DNA of 64,000 bases from Notospermus geniculatus. Its lineage: Eukaryota > Nemertea > Pilidiophora > Heteronemertea > Lineidae. Positions 9,740 to 21,257 of the stretch are shown piece by piece; position 1 is the stretch's first letter, and every line of letters starts with the position of its first letter. The translations under genes were made by a program, and so were the position numbers. The DNA is taken from positions 305,724-369,723 of the forward strand of contig NMRB01000411.1 in assembly GCA_002633025.1 (NCBI GenBank), read 5' to 3'. The notes below the pieces were generated by a model. It was not told the origin of the DNA and did not search any database. It saw only the letters and a program-made list of their open reading frames with translations.

Positions 9740-12700
9740 CTGTAAACAGGATAAAGTAGATTATATATACTTTGAAGAAGGAAGTCCACAAAGACCTCGC
9801 ATGGCATCTTATATGATTACTGGCACATACTTACCTCACTGCCCTTTTCTCCATCCTTGTTTTCCTCCTGTTTCTCTTTGTTCAACCAGAAAACTCGGAT
9901 AAACCGGTTGTTGAATACCGGTTCACTGCTCCTGTGAGCAGCAGCTGCCATGGAGTTAGTTGCAAAGGTCACCAATGCACTCTCAGTATCTCCTTCATAG
10001 CGCACCTGGACGATGGAAACAAAACATCAAGAATGAAAACGTAACTATCAAAGATATGTAACCTCAAATGCTCCAAACAGCAATCATACACATGAGGGAC
10101 ACAATATAGGATCAGTGTTCTCGCCAGGATTTTAATCAATCAGGGCGGAGCATGTGCCGACGAAGTCGGCACCGCGCGCCGTAGGCGCGCCCCGGGCGGG
10201 GGGTCTGGGGGCCCTCCCCCAGAAAATTTTGAATTCTAGATGCCAGGAGATGCGATTTCCAAGCATCTGAGGGGGATTTTCGCATTCCAACGAAAGCAGT
10301 TTATTGGCATTTTTTACCCGAGTTACCGACGATCGCGATGTCCGCCCGACCGCCCAACTCTCCAGCCGACGATCTGTCTGCCAAATTAAGACCATTACTC
10401 GATTTACCCATCTAAAGGTGATATTGGTATGTGCTAGTTATCATAAGAAGGGTGGAATAAATACCTAGAACCCGTTAAAACACCGGGAAAACACTTGTTT
10501 TCGGGCAATCATCCACTACGCAGCCGGGGAATCCCCGTCGATCTCCAGACATGCTTTGGTTTACGGCATGGTTGGCATCAAGCATGTGAAGTGTGTATGA
10601 ATGCGCTGTATGGAGTGTAGTTTCAACGAATCTGGCGCATTGACCGTGTCCGAGATCGGACGAAAATCAAGTAAATAAATATTTTTATTACAAATAGTTT
10701 TAATTCTTGTAATATTGGCAAAGTCCCCTTTCCAATCAAATCAAATTCAGACGTGGTTTACTGACTGACAACAAACATCATGATGATCATTCTACAAAAT
10801 ACCACGTGTAGTCCGAACACTGCCTCCTGTTGCTCATTTGCAGAAGATTCTACAAATAGCAATACGAGTCAGACGTTCGGACCTACCACGTGGAGTTTTC
10901 AGAGCTGGAATGGATGACGCCGGTGCACAGGACAAGGATTGCATCTGCACCTGAAAAATAAACTTAGATAAAAGATCGCTGTTATTTTTTAACGATGCAT
11001 TGACCTACATGACCCAGCCTGTCACTGAAACCTCACTGAATGTCACTTGTCCAGTTGGCCTACCAGCGATCCCACCGACGGCATGGACCGGCGGTGCTGC
11101 TTGATGATGTTGATTGACAGTTGCCAAGGCGACTAGTCTGTCACTCAACTGACCACGCTGGCTTGCTGCCAATAGTCACTCGCTGTTTATGTTTCTAGTA
11201 CATGATGTAGGCCTCGCTGCAATCAGACAGTCGGGCGAATTACACCAGCCACGCGGCACTGACGATGTTTGATGGGTGAAACAAAAGCCGATTACGGTTG
11301 ATTTGGGAGCCGTTTTTGTTGTTCTTGATGGTTTGTTTGTGCGTGGGACAGGTGGATTTAATCAGGGCGACGGAAAATTTAAACGGGGCGCGACATTTTT
11401 AGACGTGGCGCGGCAATTTAAGACAGGGCGCGAACTTGCTTCTGAGATTCAATTGGGGCGCATGCGCCCTAATTGAGAGGCCTGGCGAGAACACTGAGGA
11501 TGAAGATAAATACCAGTACACAATTTCACTATACATACCTGGAGATTGTTGATTTGTCCAAACTTCGAGAAATGTTCGTTAAGTTTTGTAATATTGTTGA
11601 ATTCTCGTGGAATTTTCCTCACGACTAATGAACAGTTAGTATAATCAGGCTTTTTGATGACAGTGCGGCGAGAACCTGGAAAGAAAAACATTAATTAATT
11701 ATGATTGACAGGTATCATTATTACAGGTATGAAGACGGAATACATGTATGTGAAGTACGTCATTGGACGAGCATTTGGTCATCAATTACTGGCAGAATGT
11801 TGGTGTTGGATGTCAAGCACAAAGTCTTACCAAATCTAGAATAATCAAAGTTCTGCGGAGGCCTCTGGGCATTGATATAGACATTCCTGCCTTGTGCCTG
11901 TTGAAATGGGGGGCGATTTGATTGAACAGGCACAACAGGAGCAGGTGCATCTGTTGCCATTGCAATCTCCATTTTCTCTGAGTTTGTTGCTACTACATGT
12001 CTTTCCCCATCATTGTTGCCATCTGAGCGAAGTGTGACCGAGAGTTTAGGGCCTGAAACTAAGGGCAGAAAATTGTTAACAATCATTAAGAGACACAAAT
12101 CATGCATGTACCTAGAAGAATAATATCAACCAACAAAGTCACACATGAGCATAGTATAGCACAAACCTTGTTCTGGTAACGACTGTGACTGCCGTGGGGG
12201 ATGTGTTGAAAGTGTGACCAGTTCTCGTCTAGGGGGCTGACTCATCATTGGCGGAGGACCACTTGGAGGAAGAGGAGGGGGCATTGTGGGTCGGGGGCCT
12301 TGGGTACCATTCCAGTATGGTGGGTTCTGCATAGAAGGGGCTTCTGGATTGTACGGTTCCGACTTAGGAAATGCGCCTGTGAATTAAATGACAACAATTT
12401 GATCATGCTCTGTTCAGTACAACAGATGTTCAAATCATAATTCAAAGATATTGCTTACTTATTCTTTGTTGACTATGTCAGTTCCAGAATCATGACCCAC
12501 AACACCCTGAATGCCGAACAATGCTGTTGATTTAAATCTGAGGTAAGTGCTACCAGTGATCCCTTTCATTTTGAATCAAGGTGGTTTACGCTGAGGAGGT
12601 GAGATACAAGATGGTTTGCAAGAATTTCAATATTTCCAACGGACTCCACGAACATAAGGATAGCAAATCCTAATGGCCAACACCAAGAGCTTTTCAAAAT

Positions 12701-15700
12701 TGATCACAATCATAGTGAGATATATAACAACATGCCACAATGCAGAAGACAGTGCATGTACATTTTCAGACTTCTAGCGGACAAAACTGACAATACAGAA
12801 AGTAATAAATGGACTTACAGCGCAAGTGTACACAACCAAAGGGACTGACATGAAGCAGGTAACACTGACAAAAATACTGAACAACATTACAATAATGAGA
12901 TAAAACTGAAGAAACGATTCATCAAAATGAAAGCCAAGGCTTGCTCAACGACCACAGGAATCATGGATGTTTCGAAGAAAATTTTCAAGTCAGAAAGCAA
13001 AGCAAAGTTTTGTGGAGCGCTGATAAACAGAGGGTGCGTGATTGCATGGTACACTGTATTATCAACTTCCACACAAAGCAACGAAAACTTGGATTGGAAT
13101 TAACACTATAATATAAAGAATCTGTTGTATTAACACTACAGTACAGTACCCGGTACATGTACAATACATGTACTTATTCACACTACGACAGCTACATCTA
13201 CATGTACGTATTGATGTATGTAAATATGTAACTCATCACTGGCATGACTGACTTGACCAAGCGAACAAGTTCCAGACGACACACAATGCCACTGACCCAA
13301 TAATAACTGATTCATTTCAAATTCAAACTTCAGCATCATTTTCATTACTTGATCAAAAGGACAACAATAGAAACTGAAGCGATTGAAAGGAACCTCATTC
13401 AAGACTATCATAACAATTGGGTACAGGTACCACCTTACCCATTCTACGGAAGCGAGGTCTGCGACGCGAGGTTACAAACAAGGGAAAGCACTCGGAAGTC
13501 AGAGATCCAACATCCTCGTCAGGGCTGCAGATGCCAACTGATGAACGAAAGTGCAACGGATCAAAACAGAATCATACAGTAAACACAAGTAATCTAAGAA
13601 ACACGTGAAGGTACAACAACATGATTAATTCAAAAGTTCCAAAGAATCCACAAGAAGTAGATGAGAAAGCGTTGTCAAAGTACAAGTACAGTGGAACCTC
13701 TCTATTAAGGACACCTCTGGGACTGACAAATGCTGTCCTTAATTGAGAGGTGTCCTGAATACAGAGGTTAAAATGAATAGAAATGGTCAATTTGGGACTG
13801 AACTTTGGTGTCCTTAATAGAGGGGTGTCCTCCTGGCAGAGGTGTCCGTTAAGGGAGGTTCTACTGTATGTACCATGTATTGACCATACTACCAATTATC
13901 AACATGTATCATGCCAACAGTCATGCTGAATCTACACTTCAATCCACAGAAATGTACATGCACATAAATTTTTGCGGGAAGCCTTGAGGGAAAAGAGAGA
14001 GGTATAGAATGGTACCATTTTCTATTACAAGAAATTTGAACAAAGAAATCTCATCTTTACCATAACGATCCTCATATGGGTAAGTTCCGACTGAGAAAGT
14101 AAAAATGACAGGTTGTGAATAATTCAGACCAAGTCAGATAAATTCTCGACCTGAAAATCAATCTTTTCGACCAAATGTGGTGAATATTCTTGAAGATACC
14201 AGGAGAAATACCGGGTAAGCATCCCAACTTCTATGAATTCAACCTTTAACATTCAAACTTTTTATTTGAAATCTTTGTGCACACAGCCTCTTTTCAGAAA
14301 ATGCACTATTAAGCAGTGCTGTCATAAGAAGGCCAAGCACAGTATAGCACAGATCTCACTCTGAGCTAGTTTGTTCATCAAATTTTGTGATACAAGCAGT
14401 ATTTGACTAGACTAAAATATTTCTATAGTATAGTATTGCCAACTTTTTTTACTTTATGGGAAGGATAGGATTTATTTATAGGTAGTTGTGGGTCATAGAA
14501 TTATGGCTACAGTTTAGGATTAAGAGTGCAGCAGATGTACAGCAACACTGCCATGCAATGAAATCACTTAATTTGTCACTGACAATACGATTTTCAACTG
14601 AATGTCTAAAATTTATAATTTGTCATGTATTATAGATTATATACTTGCCGTCTATTCAGTATGCATGCAAAATAGATTATATTTCCCTCATTTATGATTG
14701 ATTTTGACCACCACCTCAAGGGACTTTCCATTGCAAGGCAAACCATAGAGTATTAAGTGCAGTTGGGATTATGTTCTATCGATTAGGATGAAGTTAATAC
14801 ATATTTATTGATAGGAAGGCAAATGTGTGGTGGTTATTGACTTCTGATCAACTCAGAACATCACATGGTTTTATTGGTCTAGGCTGCCACCGCTATGCAG
14901 AAAACATTTAAAAGGAATATTTATGGTCATTTTATTAACAAATTAAACTTTATGTGACTTAAAGTTTCACAAAAAAAAATAAATAAGAATAGGCCGGTTA
15001 TTAAATTTTGAACGATTGATCTTTCTCCAACAACAATAGCTGGCAACTAATTGAAGTACTTCATCAAATTTTATTCCAAGTAAAGCCAATTTTGTGCAGC
15101 AGAAGAATTGGATTTTATGAAAAGCTTTGTTTTTGATTCTTCAGGGTTAAGTGAAAAAGATTCATATAACTTTTAATTCTGATAAACCAATTAAATCTTT
15201 CAAAAAGTTAACAAAATAGAATTCAATAACCTGAACATTTGTTAACAGAATTTATTAACAAATTAAGTGATGTAACAAGTCAACTTCAACCTTTTACCTA
15301 ACAAAGTAGTGTTCTCTTCATTTTTCAATTTTAACTTGTTCATTAAATCCATGGCTAGGAACCTTAACTTCTCAACTGAAAAAGAATCAGCAATACTGGA
15401 TATGTTTAGTCTTACAACCCTCGAGGCTGGCCAGAAGTCTCCATGGTAACTCCACCCTTATCCCTATTTTTGCACATTTCAAAGCATTCTGACTGCAGGC
15501 AATTGTCAAAATTGACGGTTATTTGAGATTGAGAATCAGAGAAGTTAAACATTTGTTTGGATTTGAAAACCCCTTACTTTTTATTAGTAAGAGGCTAGAT
15601 AAACGAGTACAGTACTAGACAAGGGGTATTACCCCCACTCCATCTCGCAGACGAAGAGGTCCAAATGACCAAACAAGCAACAAATGATCAACTTATCATC

Positions 15701-15935
15701 TTACCTCCAGGTGGCGGTGGTGGTGGTGGAAGTCTGGCACCAGGCGGCATCATGGGTGGCCGTGATAGATCTGGTGGTCCAGGAGGTAAAACCATAGTCG
15801 GAGGTCTTGGCTGATTCATTCGGATTGGTGGACGCATTGGAGGATCACTTGGTGGCATTGGAGGTGGCATGCCGTGAATTGGTGGTGGAGGCATGACGGG
15901 GCGGGGAGGTGGGGGCCCACCAGCTCCTGGGGGAC
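9623..15935 (-). CDS. RBM26: RBM26/RBM27-type RNA-binding protein, middle part of gene
   Basis: Six confident exons run on the minus strand: 15705-15935, 12167-12376, 11831-12052, 11539-11675, 9835-10005 and 9623-9739. Two in-phase candidates lie at 14061-14090 and 13439-13537. All junctions keep one open frame. Encoded order: proline-rich segment, a YNPEAPS motif, a linker ending DYSRFG, then an RRM containing NNITKLNEHFSKFGQI and FNNRFIRVFW. Vertebrate RBM26 and RBM27 (fly swm) share this order and wording. They are nuclear proteins linked to poly(A)-tail exosome targeting and mRNA metabolism. Missing here are the N-terminal PWI-like fold and CCCH zinc finger (expected above 15935) and the C-terminal coiled coil and second RRM (expected below 9623). 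Because the spectrin gene starts at 4037 on the same strand, the 3' end should fall in 4.0-9.6 kb but is not seen. Two large transposons lie in introns. Confidence 0.87.
9835..10005 (-). CDS. RBM26: RBM26/27-like, second half of RRM
   Basis: The exon has 171 nt (57 codons, phase 0), with acceptor TCCAG at 10006 and donor GTAAGT. It encodes VRYEGDTESALVTFATNSMA, then a helix, then SSEPVFNNRFIRVFWLNKEK. ALVTFATN is the RNP1 strand, although the usual aromatic K/R-G-F-G-F form is degenerate, as it is in RBM26/27. The phrase (V/L)NNRFI(K/R)VxW is highly characteristic of this family. A charged tail (KQEENKDGEKGSE) follows. The exon completes the RRM begun in 11539-11675. Confidence 0.9.
10113..11496. 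mobile_element. CAGTG/CACTG-ended DNA transposon (family B, long copy) in RBM26/27 intron
   Basis: Its ends are CAGTGTTCTCGCCAGG and the exact reverse complement CCTGGCGAGAACACTG. It is flanked by AGGAT at 10108-10112 and 11497-11501, a perfect 5-bp target duplication. The 5' sub-terminal part is strongly GC-rich (10170-10220), and the 3' part carries GGGCGCG-type short repeats. No open frame long enough for a transposase is present, so this 1.38-kb element is non-autonomous. It lies in the intron between the two RRM exons. The family also includes 5036-5177, with related ends and the same 5-bp duplication length. Confidence 0.85.
11539..11675 (-). CDS. RBM26: RBM26/27-like, first half of RRM
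   Basis: The exon has 137 nt and begins with two bases completing a glycine codon (phase 1 in, phase 0 out). Acceptor is TTTCCAG, donor GTATGT. It encodes SRRTVIKKPDYTNC, then SLVVRKIPREF (the RNP2 strand), then NNITKLNEHFSKFGQINNLQ. The NNITKLNEHFSKFG helix is nearly identical to vertebrate RBM26/27 and is the single best identifier of this gene. Confidence 0.92.
11831..12052 (-). CDS. RBM26: RBM26/27-like, linker exon before RRM
   Basis: The exon has 222 nt, phase 1 to phase 1, with acceptor TAGTTTCAG and donor GTAAGA. It encodes a linker of low complexity: PKLSVTLRSDGNNDGERHVV, a patch rich in A/P/V, then RNVYINAQRPPQNFDYSRFG. The aromatic/arginine-containing end just before the RRM corresponds in position to the basic linker of vertebrate RBM26. 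No folded domain is visible. Confidence 0.82.
12167..12376 (-). CDS. RBM26: RBM26/27-like, YNPEAPS and proline-rich exon
   Basis: The exon has 210 nt, phase 1 to phase 1, with acceptor AATTCACAG and donor GTTTGT. It encodes AFPKSEPYNPEAPSMQNPPY followed by a proline/methionine-rich run (PPPLPPSGPPPMMSQPPRRE) and ends QSLPEQ. YNPEAPS is conserved in vertebrate RBM26/27 at the same place relative to the proline-rich region. Confidence 0.85.
13439..13537 (-). CDS. RBM26: Candidate in-phase cassette exon of RBM26/27-like gene
   Basis: With acceptor TTTCGTTCATCAG (exon start 13537) and donor GTAAGG the interval is 99 nt, phase 1 to phase 1. It stays open in the one frame that fits the flanking exons, giving a 33-residue insert that ends FVTSRRRPRFRRM, an arginine-rich patch. 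A nearer acceptor (TCTGCAG) would break the frame, so the upstream AG is preferred. It could be chance: an open frame of this length is not rare. Only transcripts would settle it. Confidence 0.4.
13689..13866. mobile_element. TA-flanked MITE with 30-bp terminal inverted repeats
   Basis: The ends are CAGTGGAACCTCTCTATTAA and the inverted TTAAGGGAGGTTCTACTG. The inverted pairing continues for about 30 bp through GGACACCTCTG, and the element is flanked by TA on both sides. Internal copies of GTCCTTAAT(A/T)GAG also pair. TA target choice and CAGTGGAACCTC ends are typical of Tc1/mariner-pogo (Tigger-like) derivatives. It lies in an intron of the RBM26/27-like gene. Confidence 0.85.
14061..14090 (-). 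CDS. RBM26: Candidate 30-nt microexon of RBM26/27-like gene
   Basis: A pyrimidine-rich acceptor (TTTTTACTTTCTCAG) and donor GTAAAG bound exactly 30 nt, phase 1 to phase 1. It encodes GTYPYEDRY in the frame shared by the exons at 15705-15935 and 12167-12376. Both splice sites are good and the insert keeps the frame, so an alternatively used microexon is plausible. Confidence 0.5.
15705..15935 (-). CDS. RBM26: RBM26/27-like, proline-rich exon (first one recognised)
   Basis: The exon has 231 nt, phase 1 to phase 1, with acceptor TTATTTCAG and donor GTAAGA. It encodes almost pure proline/methionine/glycine sequence: GPPGAGGPPPPRPVMPPPPI near the start and ARLPPPPPPPGG at the end. This fits the proline-rich block after the CCCH zinc finger in vertebrate RBM26/27, a likely docking surface for SH3/WW/EVH1-type partners. 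The upstream zinc-finger exon was not found. Confidence 0.82.
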
Positions 15936-16662
15936 CTGAAATAAACAAGTACATTATACTTGAGCTGTCAAACCAAACACTTGAAAAATATGAAATTAAT
16001 GATAGTGTATGTTTGGCACTTTCCAGTAAGTTCCCATACTCTACAGAAATCAGCAAATTCCAAATGCGAAGCTTGGCAACGTGGATAAATCAAATCGCAG
16101 CAGTACATGTACAGTCTTGTTCGTATTAATATCAACACCTATTATCTCAAATATCTCATAAACCACCTAACCAATTTAAATGCGGTTTTCTGCATAAGGT
16201 CAGAAATCTTGTTGACTAAAACTGGGCATCAATGTTTTTGCACAAGATTCACTTCTTCATTGCGTAATCTGTCATTGAAAAACGGTCCAAAAAAAAACTT
16301 TTTTGTTTCTGGATTTTTCACCAAAATTCCTTGGCCAGAATGAAGTTATGCCAAAATAAAGTTGATTTAGCAAGTCACTGTCAAAACACGTCGTTTAGGT
16401 TTTGAGAAATTGACGTTTTTGTAAAGCTATATCAACACCACTTGTGATCCACTGCCAACAACTTATGAGACGGCCCCTAAATGGGGGAGCGCCATTCCAT
16501 TTTGCTCTAGCTGAAGCACTAACAGCTGAAGATAGTTCGGCCAATGTCTCAACATTATGCTGCATGTTGAAAATCTTTGATTAAGCTGAGGAGTCTTGAC
16601 TGTATGACAACTTCATATCGTGGTAAAGGACTAAGGCATGAATGATCCCACTGGCACTGTAT

Positions 16663-18042
16663 CTAAGCCCCTTTCACAACAGACCTGCGTAGAAGCGTTG
16701 CGTTGTGCGGTGTACCAAGTACGCCGAAATTAGGCTGCGTACTCAGTTGCTACGTGCAGGATCAGCGTAGTCCCTGAATTTACACCCTTTCACACCAGAC
16801 CTGCGTAGAGTTGCGCAGTGCGGCGTACCGACTACGCCGAGGTTACGCAGCCCTACGCTGTGCCTACACAGCCCTACATGTACATGGCAATATGCCGAGG
16901 GACGCAAAGGGGTTGGCAAGATGGATGCAAAAAATTAAACATGTTTAAATTTTTTCACGTACTTTCGGCATAGCACTGGACGCAGAAAGTACGCAGTTTT
17001 ACGCAAGTCTACGCTACGCTACTGTACACCATGCCTACGCAATAGTACGCTACTGTACGCCATGCCTACGCAATAGTACGCCACCCTACGACAGTCTGAC
17101 AAAAAATCCTTTGAGGCCGGCGTAGTTATGTGTTACGTATGGGAGGGTGTAGTGTTGTGTACTTTGTTGCGTACTAGTGTTGCGTACGCCAGCCTCAAAG
17201 GATTTTTCAGGGTACATTGTAGCGCGCTATTGTCTAGGCATGGCGTACCAGTGTTCTCCAACTCCTATAAGCTGCCTACCTGCCGCCAATTCAAAATATT
17301 AGCCCGCCAACCCGGCGGCTGAGTTGTGTCCTTCCGCCAACCCGAAAAATTTTGCCGCCAAGTTAAAAAAATTGCCGCCATGTTGAAAAACCACGAGTTC
17401 AAATTGAAAAAAATATACTTCGTTCCCTTCATGTCTAACAAAGATACAAGTAAATTGAACTTGGCACTGTTCTGGTTAAAAATTTCACAAGGGCCTCAAT
17501 TTGTTAAAAAAAAAATTCCACTTCCGCAACATTTCCTGGTCACAGCACTCATCACCAGCATGACAACCAGGTGGTGCTTCGGGATTTTGAAAATTCAGGT
17601 ATCCTACTATCAGAAAACAACTTAACTTCAGTGGCACAACTAAAGAGTTTTACACAGTATTCCAGCCAAAATGGGTCTATTTTCTAAAAAATGCTTAGTT
17701 TGAGGCCTGACTTTTCAACTTCCAGGTGGCACTGTAGCCAAACCGACCAAAACTAGGACCTGAAACTTTGGGATTTTCCGTTAAACATGTATTGGCAACT
17801 TTTTGCCAAGTTTCATTGAATTCTGAGATGTCAACTCCACTACCGATGCCACTCTCTCAGAATATGGCTCTGAACATGTTTACCGGGTAATTTTTGCATC
17901 CATCTCCCGTACCCCTGGCCTTTGCGTCCCTCTGTGTATTGCCGCGTAGGGCAGCGTGAGCTCGACGAAGTCAGTACACAGCACTACGCAACTCTACGTA
18001 CGTGTACATGTACATGTAGGCCCGGTGTGAAAGGGGCTTGAG
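16663..18042. mobile_element. Composite inverted-repeat element with CCCCTTTCACA ends
   Basis: The left end is CTAAGCCCCTTTCACAAC, the right end GTGTGAAAGGGGCTTGAG (inverted). Inside are many inverted and direct copies of CTACGC, GTACGC and CTGTACGC words, plus a second internal CCTTTCACACCAGACC end at about 16788. This suggests an older copy disrupted by, or fused with, another, and a CAGTGTTCTCC end-like word at about 17250 suggests further nesting. No transposase frame is visible. Confidence 0.65.
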
Positions 18043-20209
18043 CCATGTGTCACCAACATTCATCTCTTACATTTGGACCATGGATCTTGAGAGCAAATGT
18101 TCCCAACCAGCCTTGTATACCTCCTGCTGATCTAAATTATCGCCATTTGATTCCGTTTCCAACTTTCGTCTTGCTGCCCCCGCACTGCATTGCATCATAC
18201 AACTAAAGGCGCTGACATTTCAGATGCACATGAAGGATGTTCGAAAGGCCTTCCGCTAAAAGCCAAGCAGAATTCACATGATGAGTTGAGTTATGTACAT
18301 GTACATGTAGGCCACCAGAAAAGAAATGAAAAAATGACATTCTTGAACTAAACTGTAAACATCATGCATTACATTTGAATTAGCCATTCCGATTCATCAT
18401 TTCCAAAGAAGTCAACTCATGCCTTACAATGGTGATATTCATTGCAGGTTTTAATTCCAAGACAGATGAATGACATTATAATAACAATTATGTAGTTATT
18501 ACCACAATAAATAATGTGCTGATACTAGGCCTTTATTGCGAGGACTTGAGGGTGATCCGAGAAGTGTCACAGTGAATTTTATACCCATACTGTGACTATC
18601 AACGGCAAGTCCTTTTATGGATAGGAATTTTCATCATTGTTATTCAAGAAGGTGAAGGCATGATGATTTGAAGTCATAAATGCCATCACAAAGATAAAGA
18701 GATCTGATTCAATGTGCGATAAAGTTCCCCTTTTTGTTGAGCAGACAAGCCTTGAAATGGAATGTGTGCGTGGAAGTTCGCTCAAGTGTGATAATAATCA
18801 CTCATTGAATCTGATATTTACTGTCTCGAAAGATTTCCTAACAGTAACACCAAATAATAGGAAAAGGCTATTTTCATTTTTCGACTTGTAGTCTGACAAA
18901 ATGCCACAATCAAGAAAATCCTGCCCTATCACTGAAAACGAGTGGTTTATGATTGCAACTTATCACATAAGCAGAAGAGCTAAACTGTCTCCCATGTCTC
19001 AGCTAATCGAGGTACACAGGCCTATGTGTAACATACTAAGCAAAGAATAGTACTGTTCTGCACAGAACGATGGCACTGGGACTGTGAGTGTGGACTGAAC
19101 ATGAATCAATATGGCAGGAGCCCAACACAAGAAAGACCATTTTGTCATTGTCACAGTGCATACACTGACAACAAACTACATACATAGGGTACGTGTACGC
19201 CTAAATGATAACGAAATCTAAATCGACAAAGTCGTGTCTCGGTACTTGGATTACTGGTACTTTGTGCTGCACCACCACTCCATATTTGGGAATGGTAGAG
19301 TGTTCATTATGGATTTCTTCATCCATAACACAGTTTGTCACACTACACCCGAGGGAAAATCCAATACGGTGTGTGGACTTGCTCACATACTACTATAATG
19401 TTGGTGGTAGTTGGTAATCCATACACAAAATAGGATGGTTATATCATTGGGCACAATACAATCATTAGAAAGGAATGCAAGATGTAAGCAGGGAACCCTG
19501 AACACACTGATAATGAAACACAGTCACACGTTCATGTAGGTAGTTCTTTTAACTTTGCTTCCACATAGACCTTACAGGTTATCAAGTCTCCAACAGCCAG
19601 CCAAAAGCACTCATCAGTAATGACTACCATCAGATCTTGTTCCATACATATCACAATGACGAAGTGACCAAAAGTTATGACAAGAAAAGCTGCTATAAGT
19701 GAGAATTCAAAAAATTTTGTTGAAGTCATTTTTCAGCAAGAGGGCAAATACAGCTTGAGTGTCCAACTCCACATTGAGGTGAGAACTATTGTCCATGCCA
19801 GGACATGCACAAATTTTTCAAATAACCAACACCACAAAAAACACAGGTCGTGTGATGTATGTACTAGAGTGGATGTACATTTAATACATAACACTTGACT
19901 GAAAACGGAGTTCTCACACAACATGCACAATAGAACATGTACCTTCAGCAAACCAACAGGGTAGGGCTATTCTCTAGGGTAATCAGAGCAGTAATCATGA
20001 GCAACACCTGAATGAGAACACTGGCATTTGTCCACCATAATACTTCATGTAGGATAATTCAGTTGTCCTGTACTGAGATTATTTCAGATTAGTGAGAAAG
20101 ACTCTCGTGACCAAAAAAGTATCATCAAACATCATCATCAATATCCTCATTGAGTCATGATCCAGACTCACTCAGGATGACATTCCTGATCTGAAATCTG
20201 AAGACCTAC

Positions 20210-20285
20210 CTTTAAACTTGGATTCTCAGCCCTGCTCCAATCAAAAATTTGCTCGGCCTATTTGGAAGAGATGGAAAACCATATC
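20210..20285 (-). other. Exon-like segment, non-coding, duplicated (copy A)
   Basis: On the minus strand a strong acceptor (CTTTCTTATTTTACAG) and a consensus donor (GTAGGTCTTC) bound 76 nt. All three frames contain a stop, so if transcribed it would be a 5' UTR or non-coding RNA exon, possibly of the RBM26/27-like gene on the same strand. The identical arrangement recurs at 21182-21257. Confidence 0.35.
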
Positions 20286-21181
20286 CTGTAAAATAAGAAA
20301 GGACTTTCTTCAATATTACACTAGGCCTATGGAGTACAGTACATACATAGGCTACAGAACAGCCATGCTTCAGGCCTTTCCGTTTGACGGGCGTGAAAAC
20401 GCATGCACATGCGTTTTCGCGGAATGGAAAGGCCTGATGCTTGGACCTACCTAGCCCCCTACATGGATTGGGGATGCTAGGCCTCGTAAAAATTAAGATG
20501 GCTCATGCTAATTGCCGTCATCCACCGTCCACTACCGTCCTCCACCCCTTTTGTACTGTTATTGTACCGTCCCCACCTCAATATTTCTTCAAAACATCTT
20601 TATCTTTCTCTCAAAAATTAATGTGAACCGCATCAGAATTGGAAATCACATCACAGAATATTCTGTTTTTGTCATTGACCACCACACGAATCGTCAGTCA
20701 GCGCCACCGTCCGATGCCCATTGAACCGGGTTAGAATTAGACGACAACATAGTTCCCGAACCCACCGGGGCGTTATAGGAGGCGTCCGACGGTGGCACTG
20801 ACTGACGATTGATGGTGGTGGTGGTCGATGACAAAAAACAGAATTCTGTGATGTGATTTGGCCTAGCGATTATGATGACGTGATGTGCGGTTTACACATC
20901 GTGACATTAATTTTTGAGAGAAAAATAAAGAAAAAGACTTTTAAAGAAACAAGCCAAATGGCAACAACGGTTCGCTGGCATGAGGCCGAGGGCGAGGGGC
21001 ACAGGCCTATTAAATGTACCGGTACCGTAAATAGGCCTATCAGTCAGCGCCACCATCGATGGCCAGAGAAACCAGGCTTGTCAGTGTATGGCCATCAGGA
21101 AGTTGCTATGAGCAATCCTCATTGAGTCATGATCCAGACTCACTCAGGATGACATTCCTGATCTGAAATCTGAAGACCTAC

Positions 21182-21257
21182 CTTTAAACTTGGATTCTCA
21201 GCCCTGTTCCAATCAAAAATTTGCTCGGCCTATTTGGAAGAGATGGAAAACCATATC
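21182..21257 (-). other. Exon-like segment, non-coding, duplicated (copy B)
   Basis: Second copy of the 76-nt segment at 20210-20285, with the same AG/GT bounds. Its pyrimidine tract is slightly altered because the upstream sequence was lost in copy B. Confidence 0.3.
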
